From Datnioides undecimradiatus (lineage: Eukaryota; Chordata; Actinopteri; Lobotiformes; Datnioididae), in NCBI GenBank assembly GCA_008933995.1, contig WARS01000046.1:2776026-2840025 (forward strand): a stretch of DNA of 64,000 bases. The letters are read 5' to 3'. The notes beneath the pieces are model-generated. The model was not told the DNA's origin, did not search any database, and saw only the letters and a list, made by a program, of their open reading frames with translations. Of the stretch, positions 26,501 through 32,732 are shown piece by piece. A program made the position numbers and the translations under genes. Numbering within the stretch: position 1 is the first letter of the stretch; every line of letters begins with the position of its first letter.

Positions 26501-29500
26501 TGTGTGTTGTTTTTTTTAATGGGAACATGTGGAAATAGACTTTTAGACAAGCAGATGTGTTGCTTTTAACACAAATAGAGTATAAGAACTATGAAAAAGC
26601 AAAGGAAAAGCAATGTTTAATGTCTGTTGTCCCAAACTGCAATCACATCATTGTTGAAAATGATACACACTTTTAAGTGGTTACACACAAACGATGATAA
26701 ATAGAGACACACGTACACTCGAATATTAATGAACGAATGTTTCTGCAGACAACACTCGCACACACACACAGACTCCCCTCCCCGTTTGTGTGATGCTGTG
26801 TTTGTGGTTTTAGCAGCGGAAGGCTAGAGACAAATCCAGGTTCTGAAAAGACCGCTAGCTTCTCTGGCCACCACCCAATCTTGTAACAGCCTCGCTGTTG
26901 CAGGACGTTGTTTACATTGGCAACAGCTGATGCTCTCTCAACATGTTGCCCATGTACCGTGACTTGAAAAACAAAGTCATTAAGTAGGTGGAAAGTTAAG
27001 GTAAGATAGAAATATCTGAAGGTTGTCAGGCTCAATTACTGCTTAATATCTATGAGCAGGTCTGTTTTCAGAGAGATTATACATTAGGGAGGGAGCAATA
27101 GTACGGGGTGGGCTCTAGATGCAGAATGTGAGTGAAACACAGGATTTAACACATGCATGGTGTGGAAAGAAACCGGGCTTCTCTCCAACAAGGCCGTTGG
27201 AGGACAAAAATACTGTAATTGCTGTAAAACGTCTGGAGTACAATCCAATTCTTTAAACAGTCAAAGTTTAGTCACTTACCTTTGGCCTCTCTCTAACCAA
27301 GCTGTCAGAAGAGTTCCAGGTAATGGGATTTTACTTCAAATCTCCAATACTGGATTTGTTTCATGGCTTCAGTGTCTTTCTGCCACCAGGTTTATGTTTA
27401 GCAAAGCCATTTACCCCCTCAAATCCTAAACCTGACCCCCCTCCACCCACCCACACCATCCCCACGTTAGATTCCCGTCATGATTACAAGCCATCCACGG
27501 TCATGTCGCACATTTGGCTGCACATTTTCATTCGCGGCGCCTCAGTTCACCTTCAGTTCAGTCAGTTCGTTGTACGAACAGAAACCAAATTTGCTAAAAG
27601 AAACATTTTTACTACGAACTCGAACTGAACATGAAGTCAGCTGACCCCGTTAGATGCCTGTGTAGATGTAGATGTGCAGTGTTTTTGTATATTGCAATGC
27701 ATGCCCCTCACCTTTAGCTTTGACAGGCCCCACCGCATGATCATGTGGCCAAACATCACCTCGTGTTGCTTGCCGTCCCACGGATTGTCCCACTGCTGTT
27801 TGTGTACGTGTACGTGTACGTGTATGTTTGACAAAGGGAAACAGGACGGACGAAATGATGTTGCCGCGTGTGCAAACTGACCTGACGTCGTGTTTGCCTT
27901 CTCTGTTTCCTGCAGAGCTACAGACAGCCCGCTGCATTCATCGTTACCCAGCATCCTTTGCCTAACACCGTCAAAGACTTTTGGCGCCTGGTTTACGACT
28001 ATGGATGCACCAGTTTGGTGATGCTGAATGAGATTGACCTGGCTCAGGTAGTTCACTTTTCTATTGCCTCACTGTCATAACGTCATCATTTTAATAATGT
28101 CAAGTAGTAAACATACTACATATATACACAGCAACAAGTATCTCAGACACATAAACCATTAAAAACTATAGTAAAACAGGTTTCATCATTTAATTAGTTA
28201 ATAATGTGTAATTTCTTGTATGTTTTAATGTTCTATACCGTACTAAAGCTGTGAAGCGAAACGTCTTGCACACCCCACCGCGATGATTTCTGAGCTCCCA
28301 ATCTAATTAAACTCCGGTCTGTGAACGGAGACGAGCCTTAATAATAGATAATCCTGTCATGTAGCGACTGCTGATTTGTATGAAAAGGCAAACATTGGCT
28401 TAAAATGTCAGTCCAGCTTCGACATCAGCCGCGCACCAAAGTGAGCGCCTGTGATCAGAATGCAACATTAGCATCTCAAAGGAAGAGGAGAAGGCCTAAA
28501 ACGTTGACCTTTTACTGACATTTGTTTGCTTTTCTCTCGGTTTTTGGTAAAAATGCGCTGCTGCTGTTTGCGCGTGCTGCGTCTCACCCGCCGTCTGTTC
28601 TCAGGGCTGTCCCCAGTACTGGCCAGAGGAGGGCATGCTGCGCTACGGTCCGGTCCAGGTGGAATGTATGTCCTGTTTAATGGAGTGCGACGTCATCAGC
28701 AGACTCTTCAGAGTCTGCAACCTCACCAGGGTGCGTAGATCCACACTGTGTGTTATTTTGTGGTTTCTATGGTTTTCTTTCAAGCCACATTGGCACACTG
28801 AAGCCCAGCTGCTGTTCATTTCCTGTCTAAGATCAATACATATGCTATTAACTGAATCCAATCCTCCGAATGCGATTGTGTTTGATCTTTCAGCCTCAGG
28901 AGGGCTACCTGATGGTTCGCCAGTTCCAGTACCTGGGGTGGGCGGGACACAGAGAGGTCCCCACCTCCAAACGCTCCTTCCTCAAACTGATCATGCAGGT
29001 CGACCAGTGGCAGCGTGAGGGGGAGGAGGGGGAGGGAAGAACCATCGTGCACTGCCTGTGAGTACACACCGAAATGAAACCGTATTCTGCAGCAGCAGCA
29101 GCTCCGTGGGGAACAAAAGAGCGTTTCACATGTCAGTTTATTTGTTCCTGTGAAGATGGAAAGGAAAGGTCTTTGTGTCTCATGATGCACAACATTTACT
29201 GACAAAGTGATGTGCTCGATCGTGCGTTTTGTCATGTTTGTGCGTATTAATGTGAGCGCGTGTGTTTGCAGAAACGGTGGCGGGCGCAGCGGCGTCTTCT
29301 GTGCCAGCAGCATCGTGTGCGAGATGGCCAAGAGGCAGAGCGTGGTCGACGTTTTCCACGCCGTGAAGACCTTGAGGAACAGCAAACCGAACATGGTGGA
29401 TACTCCGGTGAGTGAGCAGGGGAAAAGACAGTGGTTTGGTTTATTGACAATACGTTTAAAGACGAGCAGCAGCATCGTTTAGCAGTTATTGTAATGTATT

Positions 29501-29705
29501 TGCATCGTATTTGCATGTTTCACAAAATGTGGGAGATGTGATTGCAGTGCACACTTGGACTTATTGTGATGTTGCAAAGTAAAACAGGCCAAAACATCAA
29601 CGTGCGATCACTCTGACAGGAAGTTGAGTTTCTGTGTGTGTTCGTCTACAGGAGCAGTATCGGTTCTGCTACGACCTGGCACTTGAGTTCATCGAGTCCT
29701 CCTAA
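1..29705 (+). CDS. ptprk: Receptor-type protein tyrosine phosphatase kappa (R2B family), 3' part, 26 exons
   Basis: Single-pass membrane phosphatase of cell contacts. Its extracellular part adheres homophilically and its cytoplasmic D1 domain removes phosphate from tyrosine on junctional proteins. The 26 exons listed separately splice into 2725 nt with one open frame (907 codons plus TAA), which confirms every junction phase. Order: last FN3 repeat (w1-w5), furin-type RTRR (w3), transmembrane helix (w7), juxtamembrane segment (w8-w11), D1 (w11-w20) with YINANYID, the WPDH loop and the [10 protein letters not shown] loop, and D2 (w21-w26) with HCLNGGGRSG. The MAM, Ig and earlier FN3 domains lie before the window. 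PTPRK is chosen over PTPRM, PTPRT and PTPRU from stretches such as [45 protein letters not shown] and [16 protein letters not shown], compared with remembered family sequences. Teleosts may have a and b copies, which cannot be told apart here. Confidence 0.95.
196..301 (+). CDS. ptprk: ptprk exon w2: FN3/linker
   Basis: Acceptor ttcag, donor gtactg. It encodes [19 protein letters not shown] followed by [16 protein letters not shown], which closely resembles the start of the last FN3-like unit of PTPRK. NET is a possible N-glycosylation site. The exon ends with two bases of a split serine codon. Confidence 0.93.
302..1400 (+). other. ptprk: ptprk intron
   Basis: Intron of 1.1 kb. Positions about 505-845 contain fragments such as ggcccgcc and tttgggccc that resemble the ends of degraded hAT-type elements seen better at 43.6 kb. 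No coding sequence seen. Confidence 0.5.
1401..1473 (+). CDS. ptprk: ptprk exon w3: FN3 with furin-type cleavage motif
   Basis: Acceptor ctacag, donor gtgatt. It encodes [20 protein letters not shown] and then DCYE. RTRR sits where mammalian PTPRK has its RTKR proprotein convertase site, which separates the E subunit from the P subunit. It is a basic R-X-R-R site, so processing is likely conserved (inference). Confidence 0.93.
1738..1860 (+). CDS. ptprk: ptprk exon w4: membrane-proximal extracellular region, GC donor
   Basis: Acceptor ttcccag. It encodes [20 protein letters not shown] and then [20 protein letters not shown] ending in Q. NKT is a possible glycosylation site. The donor after CAG reads gcaagc rather than gt. 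The frame and the protein match (TYQ joined to GFWNPPLAP) require this boundary, so the following intron is of the GC-AG type. Confidence 0.92.
1861..2446 (+). other. ptprk: ptprk intron with GC donor
   Basis: A GC-AG intron: the donor reads CAG then gcaagc and the acceptor is ccccag. Nothing else recognised inside. Confidence 0.85.
2447..2521 (+). CDS. ptprk: ptprk exon w5: membrane-proximal region
   Basis: Acceptor ccccag, donor gtaaat. Twenty-five codons encode [20 protein letters not shown] and then SSTER, the highly conserved end of the last FN3-like module in R2B phosphatases. Phase 0 at both ends. Confidence 0.93.
2522..2882 (+). other. ptprk: ptprk intron
   Basis: 361-base GT-AG intron with nothing recognisable inside. 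Confidence 0.8.
2883..2919 (+). CDS. ptprk: ptprk exon w6: short membrane-proximal exon
   Basis: Thirty-seven nucleotides between a ttcag acceptor and a gtaaga donor, encoding [12 protein letters not shown]. It matches the ETKTQC segment of PTPRK and ends with one base of a split codon. The next intron (5.6 kb) precedes the transmembrane exon. Confidence 0.92.
2920..8562 (+). other. ptprk: Large ptprk intron before the transmembrane exon
   Basis: 5.6 kb. It holds T runs near 4628-4650, a short GT tract near 4832-4850 and a GCTAGC/TTAGCATG-rich dispersed repeat at about 6990-7170. No exon-like frame with both splice sites was recognised. Confidence 0.7.
6990..7170 (+). repeat. Degraded teleost interspersed repeat (ATGCTAA-rich)
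   Basis: Repeated gcatgctaa / tgttagcat words ending in cctcacggagctgctagcac resemble a dispersed repeat common in fish genomes, as I remember it. The boundaries are approximate. Confidence 0.5.
8563..8698 (+). CDS. ptprk: ptprk exon w7: transmembrane segment
   Basis: Acceptor gtgtag, donor gtgagt. It encodes [19 protein letters not shown], then [20 protein letters not shown] and LLVKK. The single hydrophobic helix of about 22 residues is followed by a KK stop-transfer. The acidic extracellular stalk just before it is typical of PTPRK. Confidence 0.95.
14232..14367 (+). repeat. Compound GT/GA microsatellite
   Basis: About 135 bases of alternating GT runs interrupted by GAGA blocks, ending with a pure GT tract of over 50 bases. 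A strong candidate for length polymorphism and for Z-DNA formation. Confidence 0.95.
14500..14530 (+). repeat. AT dinucleotide microsatellite
   Basis: About 15 TA units, 130 bases after the large GT/GA tract. Confidence 0.95.
15736..15896 (+). CDS. ptprk: ptprk exon w8: juxtamembrane segment
   Basis: Acceptor gacag, donor gtaggt. It encodes [20 protein letters not shown], then [20 protein letters not shown] and [13 protein letters not shown]. It matches the start of the PTPRK juxtamembrane region almost residue for residue. It ends with one base (T) of a split codon, so it can join exon w9, w10 or w11 in frame. Confidence 0.95.
15897..16539 (+). other. ptprk: ptprk intron
   Basis: 643 bases between w8 and the w9 cassette. 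The reading frame of w8 stays open for about 100 bases past the donor, but nothing else supports a longer exon. Confidence 0.7.
16540..16575 (+). CDS. ptprk: ptprk exon w9: 36-nt juxtamembrane cassette
   Basis: Acceptor cccgcag, donor gtgaga. It encodes [12 protein letters not shown] with split codons at both ends. The length is a multiple of three and both phases are equal, so it can be included or skipped without a frameshift. The peptide matches a juxtamembrane segment I recall from mammalian PTPRK isoforms. Confidence 0.88.
   Translation, partial: CPTILWFLLLC
16576..18905 (+). other. ptprk: ptprk intron between the two juxtamembrane cassettes
   Basis: 2.3 kb. It contains the inverted-repeat element at 18425-18686. 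No further cassette exon recognised. Confidence 0.7.
18425..18686 (+). mobile_element. MITE-like element with imperfect 25-bp terminal inverted repeats
   Basis: The left end (TAAAGGAGCAGCGTGAAGGA then TTTAG) pairs with the inverse of the right end (TAAAGGTGCAGTGTGTGGGA then TTTAG), with four mismatches over 25 bases. The inside contains gttacgccctagagccagtg and ccattctgggctactgtaga, words I associate with a common percomorph repeat. There is no coding capacity, so it is non-autonomous. Confidence 0.75.
18906..18917 (+). CDS. ptprk: ptprk exon w10: 12-nt microexon
   Basis: Twelve bases between a ctgtag acceptor and a gtgagt donor, encoding VPIT with the first residue split. Both phases equal those of the neighbouring exons, so it is an optional in-frame microexon. 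The short length makes chance a concern, but both splice sites are strong and the peptide agrees with a PTPRK isoform segment as I recall it. Confidence 0.75.
18918..19266 (+). other. ptprk: ptprk intron
   Basis: 349 bases between the 12-nt microexon and w11. Nothing recognised. Confidence 0.75.
19267..19454 (+). CDS. ptprk: ptprk exon w11: juxtamembrane end and D1 start
   Basis: Acceptor ctgtag, donor gtaaga. It encodes [20 protein letters not shown], then [40 protein letters not shown] and [16 protein letters not shown] is the wedge-like helix region that begins the first phosphatase domain. When w9 and w10 are skipped the first residue becomes Tyr (RYENHS), the form I recall in other PTPRK isoforms. 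Confidence 0.95.
19455..19985 (+). other. ptprk: ptprk intron
   Basis: 531 bases. Contains a C-rich run at 19819-19840 followed by a T run. Nothing else seen. Confidence 0.75.
19986..20073 (+). CDS. ptprk: ptprk exon w12: D1
   Basis: Acceptor atacag, donor gtaagc. It encodes [20 protein letters not shown] and then [16 protein letters not shown] contains the KNRY phosphotyrosine-recognition loop that sets the depth of the catalytic cleft. It ends with one base of the split Tyr codon of the YDHSRV motif. Confidence 0.95.
20074..20586 (+). other. ptprk: ptprk intron
   Basis: 513 bases with nothing recognised. Confidence 0.75.
20587..20663 (+). CDS. ptprk: ptprk exon w13: D1
   Basis: Acceptor ctttag, donor gtaagt. 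It encodes [20 protein letters not shown] and then NANYID, the DYINANY motif of classical tyrosine phosphatases. It ends in phase 0 directly after NYID, where the optional w14 hexapeptide inserts. Confidence 0.95.
21085..21240 (+). repeat. Degraded teleost interspersed repeat (GCTAAGCTAA family)
   Basis: Contains ggctagctgtaaccccattg, tctttctgccaggctaagct, aaccagctgcggg and tagcttcacattaatcgcac. It is the same family as the inverted pair at 34.6-34.9 kb and in the same orientation as that pair's right arm. Confidence 0.65.
21789..21820 (+). repeat. CTTT microsatellite in front of a microexon
   Basis: Tetranucleotide CTTT repeat ending about 35 bases before the 18-nt exon w14, so it forms part of its long pyrimidine-rich upstream region. 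Confidence 0.9.
21855..21872 (+). CDS. ptprk: ptprk exon w14: 18-nt microexon IWLYRD in D1
   Basis: Eighteen bases between a pyrimidine-rich tract ending ctatag and a gtaagt donor, encoding exactly IWLYRD in phase 0. It falls between NYID (w13) and GYQRPSHY (w15). Inclusion adds six residues on the surface next to the DYINANY motif and skipping keeps the frame. The same hexapeptide at the same position is, as I recall, an alternative segment of mammalian PTPRK. Confidence 0.88.
21873..22475 (+). other. ptprk: ptprk intron
   Basis: 603 bases downstream of the microexon. Nothing recognised apart from a T run at 22396-22405. Confidence 0.7.
22476..22512 (+). CDS. ptprk: ptprk exon w15: D1
   Basis: Acceptor ttttcag, donor gtaaga. 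Thirty-seven nucleotides encode [12 protein letters not shown], the conserved strand that follows the DYINANY motif. It ends with one base of a split Gly codon. Confidence 0.94.
22616..22713 (+). CDS. ptprk: ptprk exon w16: D1
   Basis: Acceptor gtgcag, donor gtaaga. It encodes [20 protein letters not shown] and then [13 protein letters not shown], with the DFWRMVW motif of classical tyrosine phosphatase domains. Confidence 0.95.
22714..23074 (+). other. ptprk: ptprk intron
   Basis: 361 bases with nothing recognised. Confidence 0.75.
23075..23191 (+). CDS. ptprk: ptprk exon w17: D1
   Basis: Acceptor aacag, donor gtgagt. It encodes [20 protein letters not shown], then [19 protein letters not shown]. 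CxxYWP is conserved in phosphatase domains. Phase 0 at both ends. Confidence 0.95.
23426..23580 (+). CDS. ptprk: ptprk exon w18: D1 with WPD loop
   Basis: Acceptor ctcag, donor gtatta. It encodes [20 protein letters not shown], then [20 protein letters not shown] and [15 protein letters not shown] carries the general-acid Asp. The exon ends inside the codon after the nucleophilic Cys, so the signature loop is split between w18 and w19. Confidence 0.96.
23738..23873 (+). CDS. ptprk: ptprk exon w19: D1 catalytic loop
   Basis: Acceptor gcgcag, donor gtgact. It encodes [20 protein letters not shown], then [20 protein letters not shown] and NMVQTE. With w18 it gives [10 protein letters not shown], the HC(X5)R signature with catalytic Cys and Arg both present, so D1 should be active. 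MVQTE joined to EQY in w20 forms the Q loop. The weak donor is discussed under findings. Confidence 0.96.
23874..25374 (+). other. ptprk: ptprk intron with echo of the w19 exon end
   Basis: 1.5 kb. The w19 frame stays open after the donor and at 23943-23966 repeats a near copy of the exon end and its donor (MVQAE then gtgaac). The rest has a T run at 25291-25304 and no other recognised feature. Confidence 0.7.
25375..25524 (+). CDS. ptprk: ptprk exon w20: end of D1 and D1-D2 linker
   Basis: Acceptor cttcag, donor gtatac. It encodes [20 protein letters not shown], then [20 protein letters not shown] and [28 protein letters not shown] is diagnostic for PTPRK within the R2B family. Confidence 0.95.
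25525..26238 (+). other. ptprk: ptprk intron
   Basis: 714 bases between D1 and D2 exons. Nothing recognised. Confidence 0.75.
26239..26412 (+). CDS. ptprk: ptprk exon w21: start of D2
   Basis: Acceptor gtccag, donor gtaagt. It encodes [20 protein letters not shown], then [20 protein letters not shown] and [18 protein letters not shown]. The D2 counterparts of KNRY (KNRF) and of DYINANY (NYINAAL) are visible. Confidence 0.95.
26413..27915 (+). other. ptprk: ptprk intron
   Basis: 1.5 kb. Contains a small CGTGTA tandem repeat near 27804-27825. Nothing else recognised. Confidence 0.7.
27916..28047 (+). CDS. ptprk: ptprk exon w22: D2
   Basis: Acceptor ctgcag, donor gtagtt. It encodes [20 protein letters not shown], then [20 protein letters not shown] and DLAQ. 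Phase 0 at both ends. Confidence 0.95.
28048..28604 (+). other. ptprk: ptprk intron
   Basis: 557 bases with nothing recognised. Confidence 0.75.
28605..28730 (+). CDS. ptprk: ptprk exon w23: D2
   Basis: Acceptor tctcag, donor gtgcgt. It encodes [20 protein letters not shown], then [20 protein letters not shown] and TR. The CMSC segment followed by CDVI-R-F is a PTPRK-type D2 sequence. Confidence 0.95.
28894..29057 (+). CDS. ptprk: ptprk exon w24: D2 with degenerate WPD loop
   Basis: Acceptor tttcag, donor gtgagt. It encodes [20 protein letters not shown], then [20 protein letters not shown] and [14 protein letters not shown]. The WPD motif is replaced by WAG, so the general-acid Asp is missing, as expected for an inactive D2. 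The Cys of the signature motif is retained at the exon end. Confidence 0.95.
29272..29407 (+). CDS. ptprk: ptprk exon w25: D2 signature loop
   Basis: Acceptor ttgcag, donor gtgagt. It encodes [20 protein letters not shown], then [20 protein letters not shown] and MVDTP. Joined to w24 it forms HCLNGGGRSG, the conserved D2 loop. Confidence 0.95.
29652..29705 (+). CDS. ptprk: ptprk exon w26: C-terminus and stop
   Basis: Acceptor ctacag. It encodes [17 protein letters not shown] and a TAA stop at 29703-29705. PTPRK ends with a very similar EYLESS, so the C-terminus is complete. Confidence 0.96.
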   Translation, partial: EQYRFCYDLALEFIESS

Positions 29706-30784
29706 ACAAAGGAGACAAATGGAGGAGGAGGAGGAGGAGGTGAAGAGGAGCAGAACGTCTTTTCGCTTCCCGCGTGTTTGATTCTTTGCTTTCGCTCGGT
29801 CCCGACTCCCCTCTGTGGCGGCCGTTCCGTAGCCACCCATTGTCCACCCTACGAATGGCGCAGGCGAAATTGGCTCCTCGTGCAGCGTAAAGTGTCCACA
29901 CAAAGGGAAAAGATGAGACGTTACGCCGAAGGAGCTGCTGGGAGTGCAGCACGGGGGGGAGATGTTACTCCTTTTACTCCTTTTACGCTTATTGTACAGC
30001 TTTTTGAGTGCCAGCGGGCCCCTGTACGGTTTGGGCCCCATTTAAATGTTTAGCATCTCACCACAGCACCGCCCCCCCCCCCCGTCCCGCCCCCTCCCAT
30101 GGACTTGATGCCTCATACTGTTTCTGGCTGCAGTACTCAATGTGCACTGTAGATGTCTCCCTCCTCCCTCGCAAGCTGCATTCACAGCTTTTGAATAACT
30201 GCAAGTTTTCAGTGGCCCCACATTCCCGCGCTCTCATGCTAATTTCTGAGTAACTCGACGGTGTTGGGCATCTCATCGTGGTGATGTTTGAATATTTGCA
30301 GCCAGTACTTTTGTACAAGAACAAGAAACTTTTAAGTTACAGCCTGGCCAAACTCTGTGAATGCTTCTGTTTTCTACTCCATGCATCAGCAGCGTCTTCA
30401 TCTCCTTTTACTGGTCATTTCAAACCCAAGTCAGAACATCATTAGCCATTTAACCTTGGTTACATACCGCAGATTGTCAGATAACAGAAGACGTGAACAC
30501 AGAGAATAACCTAAATGTCAATATAAGTTTGCTAATTAGTTGAAGTAGCATTTAGAAAAAAAGACAGAAACGAAAACAGAAAGTTTACACAAGGCGTGCT
30601 AGACTTCTTTTTTTTTTTACGACATCATGACGTGGGAACTTGAAAAATGTATACGTTTAAAAAAAAAAAGTGTGATATCTGTCATTGTTTGTTTTCTGCA
30701 TTGAGCTGCAGAGCTGATCCTCGTTGTTACGTTGTGTCATTTACTGATAGAAGGTCTGAAGTCTTCTTTTACCCCAAACTGTAC

Positions 30785-30812
30785 AAAAAAAAAAAAAAAA
30801 AAAAAAAAAAAA
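30785..30812 (+). repeat. Poly-A run in the ptprk 3' UTR
   Basis: Twenty-eight consecutive A bases. No clear element in front of it suggests a retroposed tail. Confidence 0.95.
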
Positions 30813-31269
30813 GCCCCGTAAACGCTCAAGAACACTTCAATCATGTGACATTAGCATAATCATGTTTGGTTCAGGGCTGGGCCCAATGCACTTTCAATTC
30901 AGCCAATTCACAAATGGGACGTTTTTTATTTCAAATACGAGGAGATGTTTGGGTACGAGGGAATCAGTTTATCGACTGGGAAGAAATGCTCCTTCGTCAT
31001 TAGACGAATTACGGTTTCCATTTATGTTTTGAATGGAATTGGAAGTGAACTGACCCCAGGCCTCGTTTGTTTTGCGCACTGGCGGCCGACACTTTTTTTT
31101 TTCCCTCTGTGTTTTTATTATTATTATTTTGTAGCTGATGTTTATTCATAAGCCAAAGACTTTGTGTAAATATGTCTATATGGATAAAGCACATCGTTTG
31201 TATTTATTGTTTGTTTACTTGCATTGCTTGTAAGAACAATCATTCTTCATTCCATGTTTACTCTACCAC

Positions 31270-31435
31270 CAGCGTTTCTTAAACTGCGGGCCGGGGACGC
31301 AGAATGGGCTGCGAGCCTGTTTCCTCTGGAGTACTGAGAGTATTAGTATGATTTAATGAGCCCATAATGGGTCCTGAGGAAAGAGGCTGTATCTGCTCAA
31401 TCTGGGTCCATGAAGAGAAGTTTAAGAACCCCTGA
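31270..31435 (+). mobile_element. Short hAT-like (Charlie-type) element
   Basis: The left end CAGCGTTTCTTAAACT and the inverse of the right end, CAGGGGTTCTTAAACT, match at 14 of 16 bases. The 166-base interior with tgcgggccggggacg and gggtcc has the style of non-autonomous hAT elements (CAG-ggttctcaaact ends). No clear 8-bp target duplication is visible. It sits within the likely ptprk 3' UTR. Confidence 0.65.
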
Positions 31436-32726
31436 TAGAAGCTGTATATTAAAGCATTAGACGTAGTTTTTCAGTATTTAGGTGGAATTCAGTAGTATTG
31501 TCTTGTTTTCACTTAATGAAGCTCTCTGTGATGTTGCCGTGGTTTATTTGTGCAGAAGCCCCATTGCTCTGTTTGTGGTCAGTAGAACATCGGTGCATTT
31601 ACATGCACGGAGTATTTTGGATAATAGCTCCTATCCCTCTTAACGTCTTAGTCGGGATAAGCTGTTTATCTTCATCCTCATATCCTGCTCACCATTATCC
31701 CTGAACACACACACGGACTCAGTGATGCAAACAGGCTTAGTGAGTGAAACGTGCAGGACTGTGAAACAACAACAACAACAAGAAAACATTTATTGTGCCT
31801 ACTCATTTGAATTTCCTTGTTGATACAAGCATTTTAACAGCATCTTTAGATCGCAACCAGGGCCTTGTCGAACGCGTTGTCACGGACGATCCGTGTTTTG
31901 GATACCTTTTGGACCATGATTCAGTGCGTTTTATTAATCACGATGCTTCATGAATTCTTTGTGAGGCTTTTACCGAAAACCAGATGTTTGTTTGTTTGTT
32001 TTTTTCTGTTGTGCACAAGCTGATTCAGACAAAAAACAACAACAACAACAGTTAAAAAAAACAAACAATTTATTGTAAATAAAATGTCAGAGGTTCCACT
32101 TGGTTGGAACAAGAGTAGCCCGGGTCTACTGTTGAGGATGTTATTGTACATAGACTATCATGAGTACCCTAAAAGGCTCTATTGTCGGATGAACAGTAGA
32201 GATTTAGACGATGGATGCAATGTCAGAACATTAGTTCTGTTGTAGATAAAAAAAGCCAGAGATTGTACTTCTAGAGGATTCAACTTCAAATTATCAATAT
32301 CGTTTGAAGAGCGTTATAGTTTCCACTGGATACAGATATTTATTCTGATGGTGGGACATCGATTTTCAGTTCCTTTCCTCCAGACTCCTGGTCCGACCCA
32401 AAGGCAGGAGACGATATTTCAGTGTCTTTGGTAATGATGGGGTTTACCAGTTATACAAAACCCGTGGCCATCTCTATAGCATGCGGAGAGATAGAACAGA
32501 GAGTGTTTCAGCACAGTATGTCAGCCTTCTAACTACACACTAAAGGGGGAAAACTGAGGAGCAAATGCTGCGAGAGGTCCATGATTCCTCCTTAATAAAT
32601 CTGAAGTAACAGGCCCTGAAGAGTAGTGAATGAAGCAGATGTCTGGACGAGAGGCCAGCCTGAGCGTAGAAATGATATTCATGGTTCATAATTATTCTTG
32701 TCTGTAATGTTTGGCTTCTTTGCTGT

Positions 32727-32732
32727 AATAAA
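32727..32732 (+). terminator. ptprk: Candidate poly(A) signal for ptprk
   Basis: AATAAA followed about 20-40 bases later by a CTGTCTGGCCTGTTCTGTTG stretch, the arrangement of a cleavage/polyadenylation site. The earlier signals at 31448, 32078 and 32594 are alternatives. Confidence 0.45.

Noticed and set aside
28816-29475. 219-codon open frame on the minus strand
   Set aside because: It lies exactly opposite ptprk D2 exons w24 and w25. Its composition is a shadow of the GC-rich coding strand, and it has no domain or splice logic of its own.
1-29705. Assignment to PTPRM, PTPRT or PTPRU
   Set aside because: The juxtamembrane and D1-D2 linker stretches ([34 protein letters not shown]) fit PTPRK clearly better than the PTPRM or PTPRU counterparts I remember.
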